Of a DNA stretch of 64,000 bases, positions 25,003 to 35,675 are shown piece by piece. Position 1 is the stretch's first letter, and each line of letters opens with the position of its first letter. The DNA comes from Acholoe squamosa. Its lineage: Eukaryota; Annelida; Polychaeta; Phyllodocida; Polynoidae. The stretch covers positions 43,589,250-43,653,249 of the forward strand of contig OX439051.1 of the NCBI GenBank assembly GCA_949317995.1, written 5' to 3'. Both the position numbers and the translations under genes were made by a program. Below the pieces are notes generated by a model. The model ran no database searches and was not told the DNA's origin. It saw only the letters and a list, made by a program, of their open reading frames with translations.

Positions 25003-25768
25003 ACTGAGAAGTGGTATACCACAGGGCCTCGACTGAGCAGTGGTATACCACAGGGTCTCGACTCACACTGAGAAGTGGTATACCACAGGGCCTCGACTCA
25101 CACTGAGAAGTGGTATACCACAGGGCCTCCACTCACACTGAGCAGTGGTATACCACAGGGCCTCCACTCACACTGAGCAGTGGTATACCACAGGGCCTCC
25201 ACTCACACTGAGCAGTGGTATACCACAGGGCCTCCACTCACACTGAGCAGTGGTATACCACAGGGCCTCCACTCACACTGAGAAGTGGTATACCACAGGG
25301 CCTCCACTCACACTGAGAAGTGGTATACCACAGGGCCTCCACTCACACTGAGAAGTGGTATACCACAGGGCCTCCACTCACACTGAGCAGTGGTATACCA
25401 CAGGGCCTCCACTCACACTGAGAAGTGGTATACCACAGGGCCTCCACTCACACTGAGAAGTGGTATACCACAGGGCCTCCACTGAGCAGTGGTATAACAC
25501 AGGGTCTCCACTCACACTGAGAAGTGGTATAACACAGGGCCTCCACTCACACTGAGAAGTGGTATACCACAGGGCCTCCACTCACACTGAGCAGTGGTAT
25601 ACCACAGGGCCTCCACTCACACTGAGAAGTGGTATACCACAGGGCCTCCACTCACACTGAGCAGTGGTATAACACAGGGCCTCCACTCACACTGAGAAGT
25701 GGTATAACACAGGGCCTTCACTCACACTGAGAAGTGGTATACCACAGGGCCTCCACTCACACTGAGCA
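25003..25768. repeat. 35-bp minisatellite, first block (about 22 copies)
   Basis: The unit reads cactgagcagtggtatacca then cagggcctccactca. It contains the 12-bp palindrome GTGGTATACCAC. A/C variants (gagaag versus gagcag) and shorter units lacking 'ctcaca' are interspersed. Minus-strand frames (67-78 codons) come from the array and are not genes. Confidence 0.97.
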
Positions 25769-26097
25769 CGGGCTTCCCTAGCCCACTTAAAAGGGTCTAC
25801 TTCTGATCTTTCCTATCCCCTCAGGATGTTTGTGGTGCACATATGTGCGGGCACTGTCACATTCCTCTGTGAAATTTTGTAATGTAGTTCTCGCCATGAA
25901 TATGACCTTAGCTGTCGAAATGGCGTTAAACATCTATTACTCACTCACTCCCTCCTCTTTCCTATCCCCTCAGAATGTGTGTGGTGCACATATGCGCGGG
26001 CACTGACACATTCCTCTGTTAAATTATCAACCTGTGAAGCACGGGATAGCCACTTAGTGCCGCTGAAGTGCTGTAAAACACAAATCAATCAATCAAT
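25769..26097 (+). mobile_element. SINE-like insertion splitting the 35-bp minisatellite
   Basis: The insert starts cgggcttccctagcccactt and ends in an (AATC)n tail (caaatcaatcaatcaat). CACACTGAGCA occurs directly before it (25,758-25,768) and directly after it (26,098-26,108), as expected of a target duplication, although the array itself also contains this phrase. The insert is itself a partial dimer: the tcccctcag.atgtgtgtgg part occurs twice, with the first unit ending in cggcgttaaac-like sequence (tggcgttaaac). Confidence 0.68.
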
Positions 26098-26999
26098 CAC
26101 ACTGAGCAGTGGTATACCACAGGGCCTCCACTCACACTGAGCGGTGTTACACCACAGGGTCTCCACTCACACTGAGCAGTGGTATACGACAGGGCCTCGA
26201 CTGAGCAGTGGTATACCACAGGGCCTCCACTCACACTGAGCGGTGTTACACCACAGGGCCTCCACTCACACTGAGAAGTAGTATACCACAGGGCCTCGAC
26301 TGAGCAGTGATATAACACAGGGCCTCCACTCACACTGAGCAGTGGTATACCACAGGGCCTCGACTGAGCAGTGGTATACCACAGGGTCTCGACTCACACT
26401 GAGAAGTGGTATACCACAGGGCCTCGACTCACACTGAGAAGTGGTATACCACAGGGCCTCCACTCACACTGAGCAGTGGTATACCACAGGGCCTCCACTC
26501 ACACTGAGCAGTGGTATACCACAGGGCCTCCACTCACACTGAGCAGTGGTATACCACAGGGCCTCCACTCACACTGAGCAGTGGTATACCACAGGGCCTC
26601 CACTCACACTGAGCAGTGGTATACCACAGGGCCTCCACTCACACTGAGCGGTGTTATACCACAGGGTCTCCACTCACACTGAGCAGTGGTATACCACAGG
26701 GCCTCCACTCACACTGAGCAGTGATATACCACAGGGTCTCCACTCACACTGAGAAGTGGTATACCACAGGGCCTCCACTCACACTGAGCAGTGGTATACC
26801 ACAGGGCCTCCACTCACACTGAGCAGTGGTATAACACGGCCTCCACTCACACTGAGAAGTGGTATAACACGGCCTCCACTCACACTGAGCAGTGGTATAA
26901 CACAGGGCCTCCACTCACACTGAGAAGTGGTATTACACAGGGTCTCCACTCACACTGAGAAGTGGTATAACACAGGGCCTTCACTCACACTGAGCAGTG
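26098..26999. repeat. 35-bp minisatellite, second block (about 26 copies)
   Basis: The same unit as the first block, resuming in phase after the insertion. It contains more variants (gcggtgttacacc, single-base losses) than the first block. Confidence 0.95.
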
Positions 27000-27768
27000 C
27001 ATGGTATACAGTATAGTAGTGGGTGCACATGGTAATTACATGTGTAAAATTACCAGGTCTACATTTAGGCATAGATAAACTTAATGTCATTCTCTATGGC
27101 ATCGAAATTACCTCATCCCCATTTCAAAATGTGTTTTTTCCCTATGGAATTGATCCACAGACACAACAAAAAATAATACAGAGATCCACTTAAAGTGTTC
27201 CAAACTGGACATTTCATCCCTGACTAGTCCAGAAGCATTATTCCGTTCAGCTTTGCCTTGTTGAATACTTCTTCCAGGATTATTCGTAAATACAAACAGT
27301 TTGGAGCGATTCATCGTCATTCAAAGTTAGATATATCACATATATACCAGGCCTGTAATCACACCATAGATAGTTATGAACACTGGCCAAGACACCAAGT
27401 CGAAGCACCTTCTGAAGTAACCTCCCGGTCCAACACCATTGAACTTTGACCTATTCCGTTGGAGGCACACACTTGCATTGTCTAGTATTACTGTGTTCAC
27501 TGTGCCATCTCATCCTCTACACAATACAGGTTTACTGCTGATGCTGCGTTCTTGCTGCGTCTGTAGGTGGCGCCACCTGGCCTGTTCCCTCCTCTACTTA
27601 CCCTTGATGTCTGTCTCTCACCAAGAGTTGATCTTGTACTGGGTCCTTATAATAGCTACCTTATTGAACTAGTTCCTGGGTGCAGCACATGCATGCTGAT
27701 ATTAGCAATTTCTGACTCACGCTTTTGCTAGTTCCATGCAGATTTTGTTGTGTCTTTGTCTGATACCT
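27000..27768. other. Non-coding stretch
   Basis: No supportable gene. A 77-codon plus-strand frame at 27,439-27,672 contains 'ctgtaggtggcgccacctgg' but has no splice or domain evidence. Confidence 0.4.
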
Positions 27769-27769
27769 T

Positions 27770-28302
27770 CCCTAGGTGTCTGTACTGTGGCCTACCAATA
27801 TCAGCCTGCTACAGTCTGTGTACAGGACCCTAGATGTCTGTACTGTGGCCTGCCAATATCAGCCTGCCACAGTCTGTGTACAGGACCCTAGATGTCTGTA
27901 CTGTGGCCTGCCAATATTATCAGCCTGCTACAGTATGTGTACAGGACCCTAGATGTCTGTACTGTGGCCTGCCAATATCAGCCTGCCACAGTATGTGTAC
28001 ACGACCCTAGATGTCTGTACTGTGGCCTGCCAATATCAACCTGCTACAGTCATACAGGACCCTAGATGTCTGTACTGTGGCCTGCCAATATCAGCCTGCT
28101 ACAGTCTGTGTACAGGACCCTAGATGACTGTACTGTGGCCTGCCAATGTCAGCCTGCCACAGTCTGTGTATAGGACCCTAGATGTCTGTACTGTGGCCTG
28201 CCAATATCAGCCTGCCACGGTCATACAGGACCCTAGATGTCTGTACTGGGTCCTGCCAATATCAGCCTGCTACATACAGTCTGTGTACAGGACCCTAGAT
28301 GC
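27770..28302. repeat. 58-bp minisatellite, about 9 copies
   Basis: The unit starts ccctagatgtctgtactgtg and continues gcctgccaatatcagcctgc, then tacagtctgtgtacagga. Some units are shortened by loss of 'tctgtg', giving about 52 bases. Confidence 0.95.
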
Positions 28303-28643
28303 CTTTATGTCATTGCAGATACGATTGTTACTATAGAACAGTACTGGACATTTTTATATCGCATTCCCTTCTCTGTGGTCTGTCCGCATCATATTCAGCC
28401 TACAAGGCTTCATGTGATATGAACAGTTCAATTGATAAGGTGCACTTGAGGCTGATTTCGTAAAAAGACCCAACCTGACTTAGGGTTAATCCTACTAGGT
28501 GCTCAGGCTGCACCTTAAAAACAAGGTTCTATGGTAGTGGACCTGCTACTAGCCATTCTTACATAGAGGTAAGAACTCTTGAACTGCACCTATAGCACCA
28601 CCCTACAGTCTGTACATCCACCTTCCTCCAGCTTCTTCCTCAG

Positions 28644-28785
28644 GAAGCCAACCCCAGTGTGTGGCTGTGTCCCTCCTCCAGGGTCCCCTGCCTCCTGTCT
28701 CCTCCCACCCACATACGTCCCAGCACCACACAGTAGCATCTGGAGGAGGCAGGAGCAGCTCACTGTGGTGTCATACAGTGTTTGA
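28644..28785 (+). CDS. Candidate terminal coding exon, proline-rich, unknown gene
   Basis: A strong acceptor with a pyrimidine tract (ccttcctccagcttcttcctcag) precedes a frame beginning KPTPVCGCVPPPGSPASCLL and ending RRQEQLTVVSYSV, stop TGA at 28,783-28,785. It is GC-richer than its flanks. However, the minus strand also has a frame (beginning SELLLPPPDATVW) that resembles the frame at 31.8 kb, so strand assignment is uncertain. No AATAAA lies immediately downstream. It could also be non-coding. Confidence 0.27.
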
Positions 28786-29080
28786 TCCCCTCACTGTGTG
28801 TATGTACAACCAATAGTACAGTGCCTTATTATGCCTCCAAACACTCTATGGGCACAGCATGATGTATGAATGCCTTGATGCCAAGTTACTCATCAGGTCT
28901 GGATTGATATGTCATGATGCCCGGTGGGCATTGTGCAGCCATGCAAGCCATGAAGGCTTAAACACAAAGAAGTGGCACACATCTGCTATGCTGTACCACA
29001 TAAGGCACATAAAGACGCAGGACAGACCAAGGCACTCTGGGATGTGTGCATTGTGCCCGCACCACCAGAGCAGCAGCATT

Positions 29081-29210
29081 AGGGTGCAATAAAACAGTTG
29101 TCATGGTGACACCACAGGCATGATAACACAGTTGCCATGGTGATACCAGGTACAACAACACAGTAGTCATGGTAACACCACAGGTACAACACCACAGTAG
29201 TCATGGTAAC
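29081..29210. repeat. 34-bp minisatellite, first block (about 4 copies)
   Basis: The unit is aacaccacaggtacaacaac followed by acagtagtcatggt. The block is cut off at ggtaac(a), where an unrelated segment begins. Confidence 0.9.
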
Positions 29211-29670
29211 ATAGGATTTAATATAGGATTTGCATAATCTATTTGCCCTCATCATCACATCATTTTAACAGTATTTTCTTATGTGTCAACTGTCTTGCTT
29301 ACTAAGATTAGAAGAAAGGTTGAACCAGAGGAATCAACCCTTACACAGATTTCTGTGGGGATGAGGTTCTCTTCCTTCAATATTATCTCGATTTGATTTT
29401 TGATTATTCTCACATGAATTTCCTTGTTCGTTCTTGTTGGATATTGATACACTGATCATCACTGACAATAAATGCTATGTTTACTACCGGAGATCACTAT
29501 AGATAAGTATATTACCTACCATAATGTACTCTATATCTATGAAACAATTATGTACTTTACCAGTAAACAAAACATGTATGTATAAAATTCAGTTATCAAT
29601 GTATCAACAGAAAGGACTTATAGATTGTATTTGATACTTGAGATAATAAAGTAAATACAAACCAAAAAAA
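29211..29670 (+). mobile_element. Retroposed-transcript-like insertion in the 34-bp minisatellite
   Basis: A unique AT-rich 460-bp segment interrupts the array and ends with AATAAA (29,645-29,650), then about 14 bases and a short A-run, after which the array resumes (caccacagg). This is the structure of a reverse-transcribed, polyadenylated RNA. No open frame over 40 codons or known family was recognised, so it may be a 3' UTR fragment or a truncated LINE 3' end. A short (ac)a overlap is compatible with a target duplication but too short to prove one. Confidence 0.55.
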
Positions 29671-30133
29671 CACCACAGGTACAATAACATAGTAGTCATG
29701 GTAACACCACAGGTACAACAACACAGTAGTCATGGTAATACCACAGGTACAACAACACAGTAGTCATGGTAACACCACAGGAACAACAGCACAGTAGTCA
29801 TGGTAACACCACAGGTGTAATAACACTGTAGTCATGGTAACACCACAGGTACAATAACACAGTAGTCATGGTAACACCACAGGTATAACAACACAGTAGT
29901 CATGGTAACACCACAGGTACAACAACACAGAAGGCATGGTAACACCACAGGTGCAATAACACAGTAGTCATGGTAACACCACAGGTACAATAACACAGTA
30001 GTCATGGTAACACCACAGCAACAACAACACAGTAGTCATGGTAGCACCACAGGTGCAATTTCACTGTATTCATGGTAACACCACAGGTACAATAACACAG
30101 TAGCCATCGTAACACCACAGGTGCAACAACACA
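29671..30133. repeat. 34-bp minisatellite, second block (about 14 copies)
   Basis: Resumes with caccacaggtacaataac and acagtagtcatggt. Variants include gtgcaat, gaacaac and gcaacaac. Confidence 0.95.
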
Positions 30134-30822
30134 GTGGTTATAATTGCTTGACTAATGTGTCAATCACACACAGTCAAACCTAAGTTGAGCTTTCTGAGAA
30201 GGGCCTGATAATTTTTTGGTATGTCTGTCATAGAAACCTATTTCCTATGGCCCTAAACTGTCAATTAAATTGAATTCTTACAGATTCTATCCCAGGCACT
30301 TTTCAATTATAAATCAGTTGTCCGCAGGGCATGAGTGAAACAATTGGAAATCAGTCCAAGAGCAATTCTATGTTTATGTCAGAACACTAAAGACTCGAGT
30401 GCCTCATATAGCCAACAGATACACTAAAGGAACGCCATCAGTAGCTGTCTGATACCCCATCACATTCTCTTATGTTGGCACTGAGCACATGTGAGCTGCT
30501 CTCACCCTGTGGGTGAGCGCCTGGTGAGGAGGAGGGAGAAGCACACCTTCAGACTGCCGCGCGACAGGCTGACAAAGAGACAGGACAGTGCCAGTACTCT
30601 CACAGACCAATATAAGGTGGCCAACATGAGTGGTTGGTAAAATTCTGCGCGTGCATGGCGAAAGATTTTCCATCCCCTTCTCCGAGGGGTCTGAAATTTT
30701 TCCATCCCCCCCTTTTATTCTTTAGTGGCGCACAGGCGTTTTTGCTCAAATGAGGCAAAAAAACTTTTGTCCCCCCCTAAGATGGGTCTGAAAACTTTTT
30801 GTCCCCCCCAGGAGTAAGGACA

Positions 30823-30896
<74 letters not shown>
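30823..30896. repeat. (GA)n microsatellite
   Basis: More than 30 AG dinucleotides with one early interruption (agac). It adjoins, and may have seeded, the gagagacatc array that follows. Confidence 0.95.
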
Positions 30897-30899
<3 letters not shown>

Positions 30900-30904
30900 A
30901 AATG

Positions 30905-31700
30905 AAAGAAGCTGAGAGATTTCAGGACTAGTTGAGGTTATCCTGAGAGATATCAAGACCAGCTGAGACACAATAGAGCCAGCTAAGAGACATCAGGACC
31001 GACTGAAAGACAACAAGACCAGCAGAGTGAGAGCAGAACCAGCTAAGTGACATCAGTTGAAAAGCATCAGGACCAGCTAAGATATATTAGGACAATCTGA
31101 GAGACATCAAAACCGGCTTAGAGACATCAGGACGAGCTAGGAGACATCAGAATCAGCTGAGAGATATCAGGACAAGCTGTGAGACATCAGGACCAGCTAA
31201 GAGATATCAAGACCAGCTGAGACACAATAGAGCCAGCTAAGAGACATCAGGACCGACTGAAAGACATCAAGACCAGCAGAGTGAGAGCAGAACCAGCTAA
31301 GTGACATCAGTTGAGAAGCATCAGGACCAGCTAAGATATATTAGGACAATCTGAGAGACATCAAAACCGGCTTAGAGACATCAGGACGAGCTGGGAGACA
31401 TCAGGACGAGCTGAGAAACATCAGGACGAGCTGGGAGACATCAGGGTCAGCTGAGAGATATCAGGACAAGCTGTGAGACATCAGGACCAGCTAAGAGACA
31501 TCAGGACCAGCTGAGAGACATCAGAACAACCCGAGAGACATCAGGGATAGCTGAAACACATTAAGACCATATGTGAGACATCAAGCTTGATCAGCTGAGT
31601 GATATCAGTTTGGAGGCATCAGGACATCCTGAGAGACATATTAGGACCAGCCGAGAGACATCAGGGCCAAATGAAAGACATCAGAACTAGCTGAGGGGGG
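30905..31700. repeat. 20-bp minisatellite with 254-bp higher-order duplication
   Basis: The unit is gagacatcaggaccagctga with many variants. A block starting tatcaagaccagctgagaca at 30,951 recurs with few changes at 31,205, showing that about 200 bases were duplicated as a unit with a 254-base shift. Confidence 0.93.
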
Positions 31701-31795
31701 GTCATCAGGACCAGGTGCCAGGTTGAGGTGGTGGTTGGACAGTAGGACCAGGTGCCAGGTTGAGGTTGCCCTGATGTCTGAGACTGCTCAGTGAG

Positions 31796-31981
31796 CTGCT
31801 CCTGATGGTGTACTGGAGCAGTTCAGCACTAGGAGGAGACGCTGTGTGGCGGGTAGTGGTGGCGGCAGTGGCCGGGACACCAGTACAACAACCACCACAT
31901 CCACCACCAGGAGGACTCCAGCTGCAGCAGGACTTTAACACTGAGCAGCTCAGGGCCTACAGTGAGCTGCTCCTCCTCACT
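31796..31981 (+). CDS. Candidate coding exon, unknown protein
   Basis: The frame continues from SELLLMVYWSSSALGGDAVW through VVVAAVAGTPVQQPP to LQLQQDFNTEQLRAYSELLL without a stop, in GC-rich sequence with clear codon-like composition. Possible boundaries are an acceptor at gactgctcag (31,795) or ttcagcactag (31,834), and a donor near 31,981 (ACTG|GTTG) or 32,003. Both are weak. A minus-strand frame across the same DNA is also open and plausible. The phrase agtgagctgctcct occurs twice here and once inverted at 28.75 kb, hinting at related exons. Function unknown. Confidence 0.3.
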
Positions 31982-32320
31982 GGTTGTTGTTACTACTACA
32001 CAGGAGGTAGTCTCACCTGCTCCTCCTCCTGCTCTCCTCTACTACTCACTGCCTACTCACCCTCCTCTGTACCTCTATCTCTGTAAGACTGTTATAGCAC
32101 ACAGGGACGTCTTCCCTGCAGGAAGGGCTCTAAGCACTCTGTGGTTGTACAGGAGACTGCTACTGGAGGTTCCTGTGGTACTGTAGGGCTTATACCTGCA
32201 TGTGTGTGGTAGAGTGGAGTAGCCCCCAGTACAGGAGCCTACCACTACCTACTGCCCTTACACACCTGTAGGCCTACAAGGTGAGCCATCACCTGCTGTA
32301 TACCCCTGATACCTACACAC

Positions 32321-32541
32321 CTTGAAGACGCAGTGGTTGAGGGCCTTGCTGAGTTGTCTCTCCTGTTGCAGCCAGTAGGTCTTGTGACACCTGTACAAGA
32401 CACCAGACACCTGCAGGGACGTGTGAGGATAGGTCAACACCTGCAGCAGCAGCGGCAACTTCTCAGGGTGATCTCTGAGTGTGGATACAACTTGTACTGT
32501 TAGCCCTGTCTGATAGGGTTTGACAACACTGTGAACTCTGA
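32321..32541 (-). CDS. Candidate internal coding exon, unknown protein (73 codons)
   Basis: On the minus strand an acceptor (cccttactgcctacag) ends just above 32,541 and a donor (CTTCAAG|GTGTGTAGG) follows 32,321. The 221 bases between them are 2 bases plus exactly 73 codons with no stop. The peptide runs from RVHSVVKPYQTGLTVQVVST through DHPEKLPLLLQVLTYPHTS to KTYWLQQERQLSKALNHCVF. It is leucine-rich and probably helical. No family was recognised. This is the best-bounded internal exon in the window, but neighbouring exons were not found. Confidence 0.48.
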
Positions 32542-32960
32542 CTGTAGGCAGTAAGGGCATCACAAGGCCCGGGTCACACCTACCCACATACCTACATGAA
32601 GGCACACCCGACTGTTAAACTCTAAATAATACTATACGTACCAGGGCAGCATCTGTGCTTTCCCCCTTTTCTAGCATCTTCTACTTCTCCCCTTCCCTAC
32701 CCTAACATTAACCCAACTACCCCCCTGTGCTACCACACCTAGTTTTTACTATCTCCTCGAGCAGTGGGGGCACATACACATTGGACATCTACAGGAGTTG
32801 ATCTAGGACCTGACAAGAGGCAGAGAGGGGAGGTGAACTGCTTGTACCAGGACAACAACGCTAAGGTGGGTAATACCTGGGTATATATAAATATGACTTA
32901 CAGGTGGGGAATGCTATAGTATACAGGTGGTTATTCTGTGATGTTATCATTCTTGAACAT

Positions 32961-33085
32961 TTTAAGGGCTACTGATGCATCAGTGCATCATTCCCAATCA
33001 TCGGTATGATGCACAAAATAAAGTGATAGCGTGTCTGCTTGCCCGCACTGTATTGTCAAACCATGCCAACCCTTCCGGAGAGTGT
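32961..33085. repeat. TCATGATGCA foldback family, partial copy
   Basis: Starts tttaagggctactgatgcat and contains ggtatgatgca and 'catgccaaccct'. The right arm is decayed. Confidence 0.6.
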
Positions 33086-33169
33086 TAAAAGTGTAGGGGC
33101 ACGGTTTAGTATTAGCATCTATGGCTTATGGGTTGACTAGTTTCTGAGCAGAGCGTCCTTTTGGGTTGA

Positions 33170-33458
33170 GGCCGGTTACACCTGGTGGATGGTGGCAGCA
33201 CTGTCTCTGGCTTCCTGGCTTAAGCTGAGGGGTCGCCACCCCTGTGGCTATATAATAGTCGGGTCAGAAGCTAGTGAGACAAAATCCCCTCGGATTCTAT
33301 ACGAACACCCTAAGATCTCCCTGACTCCGAAACCTTACCTGGTAGTCATAAATCAGAGCTATCTGAATGATAACACGCCTACTCAGAATACCCTTAGTTT
33401 ACTGTATATTAGTATACTGAATAAACCTTGTTGCCTTCTGAACCGGACATTCTTGTAT
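33170..33458 (+). mobile_element. LTR-like block (fossil), plus strand
   Basis: In order it contains a ggttacacctggtggatggt lead, a TATA-like gctatataatag (33,247-33,258), AATAAA at about 33,420 and a short tail ending near ccggaca. The spacing and order match the candidate solo LTR at 22.8 kb, and 'gaccc/gaaccggaca'-type ends are similar, but boundaries and target duplication are not established. No internal genes adjoin it. If correct it is a solo LTR of an old element. Confidence 0.35.
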
Positions 33459-33734
33459 TTGTGATCCTTTCCAAACAAGCAGACAGCCAATCTGAGACCA
33501 AACCATTACAAAACCAAAGGGTTGCCATCATGCATTTGTGTAGCATTTGTGCATTGCTCACTAGGGCTGCACTCATGCATCTTGAAGACAATCAGGCATA
33601 AAGCATTAATGCCCTACCAGCTTCTAATGGTTGAGGATTGATACACCATTGTGGCCCTATAGTGTGAACCAACAAGACTGCATTTTGCATCATGACCTCA
33701 GACTGTGAGGTATCAGGACCTCACGGTCAGGTCA

Positions 33735-33888
33735 GGGTGCATCATGAAGCAATGGTGGATCATGCATCGTGGTCAGCAATATACAGATCTAGTCATCCAG
33801 TGGGGTTGATGTGATACATTCATGAATGCAGCGCTGGTGAGTTACCTGCCAGAGCTGCATTTATTCATGACAGGTCGGGTACAATATG
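33735..33888. repeat. TCATGATGCA foldback family, decayed copy interrupted on its right
   Basis: Family phrases (gtgcatcatgaag, ggggttgatgtgatacattc, gcagcgctggtgag, gagctgcatttattcatga) run up to the TA at 33,889, where another element is inserted. 'Gcacagtgcagcccc' continues beyond that element at 34,768. Confidence 0.45.
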
Positions 33889-33890
33889 TA

Positions 33891-34760
33891 CACTGCAAAA
33901 ATGGCGTTTAGATCCTAAACACAATTCTAAACATGTTCTTGCAACATTTTTGTAATCACATTAATTTCCTAAACATGTTTAGCCAAACAATGTGCTTAGC
34001 TCAAGTGTTTAGAAATGTAGGTGTTTAGGTTAAAACTTTGTGTTTAGATATTTATGAATTTTTGTGTTTAGGTGTTTATGAATTTTTGTGTTTGGATGTT
34101 TAAATGATTTGATGGAGAGTTAAGGTTTGCAGACATGTATGCATTAAAAAGGAAGAGATATATTTTGTTTGTTTTCTCATTTACTTGGGGGACATCAGCA
34201 GGTATTTACTTGTCAAAGTCTCCAAAGATGTCAGCCACAGCTATATATGTGTACATGTAGTACACACTGCATCAGAATGAGAGACTTTAGAAAGTACAAC
34301 AGCTTGGCAGGAAGGACATTGCCTTATCTATTCCAGAATAACATCAAATAGGTGTCAGTCATAGAGCTTATTGATTATTTTATGCCAATGATGGTGATGT
34401 AAGGTGAATATAGTCAATTTTCTATTGCCCTTTCTATTCACATGACATTCTATGAAATGAAACCATGATAAACATGGGATTTGGGGACATTTGTCAGAAC
34501 AATTAATTATAACTGTGTGCAGATAGTCCAATAAAGGTAGTGCTGCTACCTGGTGTGGATTCAACTTCCAAGTATCTAAACATATTGATATTTAAATCTA
34601 AACATCTAAACATGTTTAGCGTAAACGTTTATGTAGTTAGAATAAAAGTGTCCATTTCCTAAATGTGTAGTCGATAAGATACCTAACTGACCTTTATGTT
34701 TATGTTTTAAACGTGTTTAGACCTAAACGTGTTTAAAATCTAAACACCATTTTTGCAGTG
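33891..34760. mobile_element. TA-flanked inverted-repeat element with GTGTTTAG repeats
   Basis: The termini are CACTGCAAAAATGGCGTTTAGA and its inverse, each preceded outward by TA (33,889-33,890 and 34,761-34,762). Both subterminal regions are packed with variants of taaac(a/g)tgtttag, itself near-palindromic: about 33,905-34,110 on the left and 34,570-34,745 on the right. The middle is unique AT-rich DNA without a transposase frame. CACTG-type ends occur in several DNA transposon groups, so superfamily is left open. Confidence 0.72.
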
Positions 34761-34970
34761 TATTGTTGCACAGTGCAGCCCCCAATGTTTAGTGCTGTCG
34801 TGTTCAGGTTTGTACAGCCTGTGGGATAAAGACAGGTAGTTATTTGACTCCATGTTGGGACCTGGTGCCATCTGAGCCCTGTCCCTGTACTGCTGACACA
34901 GCACCAGGAGGCAATCCATCTTAGGCTACATTCACATTGTGTCTGCTCCTGGCACGGGCTGTAGTAGTCC

Positions 34971-35196
34971 TTAACACCTTAAGGGATAGATTAATGCATC
35001 ATGCCCATTAGTCGGCATGATGAATTAAGGTAGACCTAGTGAGAATCTCGCCAGACCTATGCCGACCCTATGGGGTTGATACAGGAAGTCCAGGAGGGAC
35101 ATCACGATGCACCATTGGTGCACCATCGATCATGCATATATCATGTCGACCAATCGGCATGGTGCAATCCTGCATCAGCGGTCTTTAATGGGTTAA
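34971..35196. mobile_element. TTAA-flanked foldback element (TCATGATGCA family)
   Basis: TTAA at 34,971-34,974 and 35,193-35,196 bounds caccttaaggg... and ...gcggtctttaatggg. The left arm catgcccattagtcggcatgat is mirrored by atgtcgaccaatcggcatgg in the right arm. No coding capacity. Confidence 0.68.
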
Positions 35197-35675
35197 GGAA
35201 TCATAACAATTAGTCTTCATAATGCATGAACAGTGGGGGCGGTGCAGCTGAAACAGTGTTGGGAATGAGCTATGTAGATTACACTATATGTAACAATAAA
35301 ATCTAAATTGAAACTGAAAGAAACTGTAGAGGGATGTATTTCCAGCATTCCCAACGGCTCTGCCGCCAGTGAAATGAATGTAACCATACTGGGAAAATCA
35401 CATATACATGCTACATCAATACAAATCATACAGAAAGAGCCACACAGCTGAAGGGCCTGCACGATGCACTAATGCAGTGTTATCATAAGTTCAGTTCTAT
35501 ACTATAGGACAACCACTAAACATGAGTCTGGAGGTATCATGCAGCTTGCTGGTTTGAGAACATCTGTAGAACATCTCGAGCGGGTGTTGGTAACATGAGG
35601 TCCATACCTTGGTACCTAAGGGCAGTACGTTGATGCGCTGTACCCTTTGGTTGTATTGATACATGAGATGCAGTC

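Noticed and set aside
31705-31941. Minus-strand frame (78 codons, PATAATTTRHTASPPSAELL)
   Set aside because: It lies opposite the plus-strand frame chosen at 31,796-31,981. I preferred the plus strand because of the more protein-like sequence, but the decision is weak.
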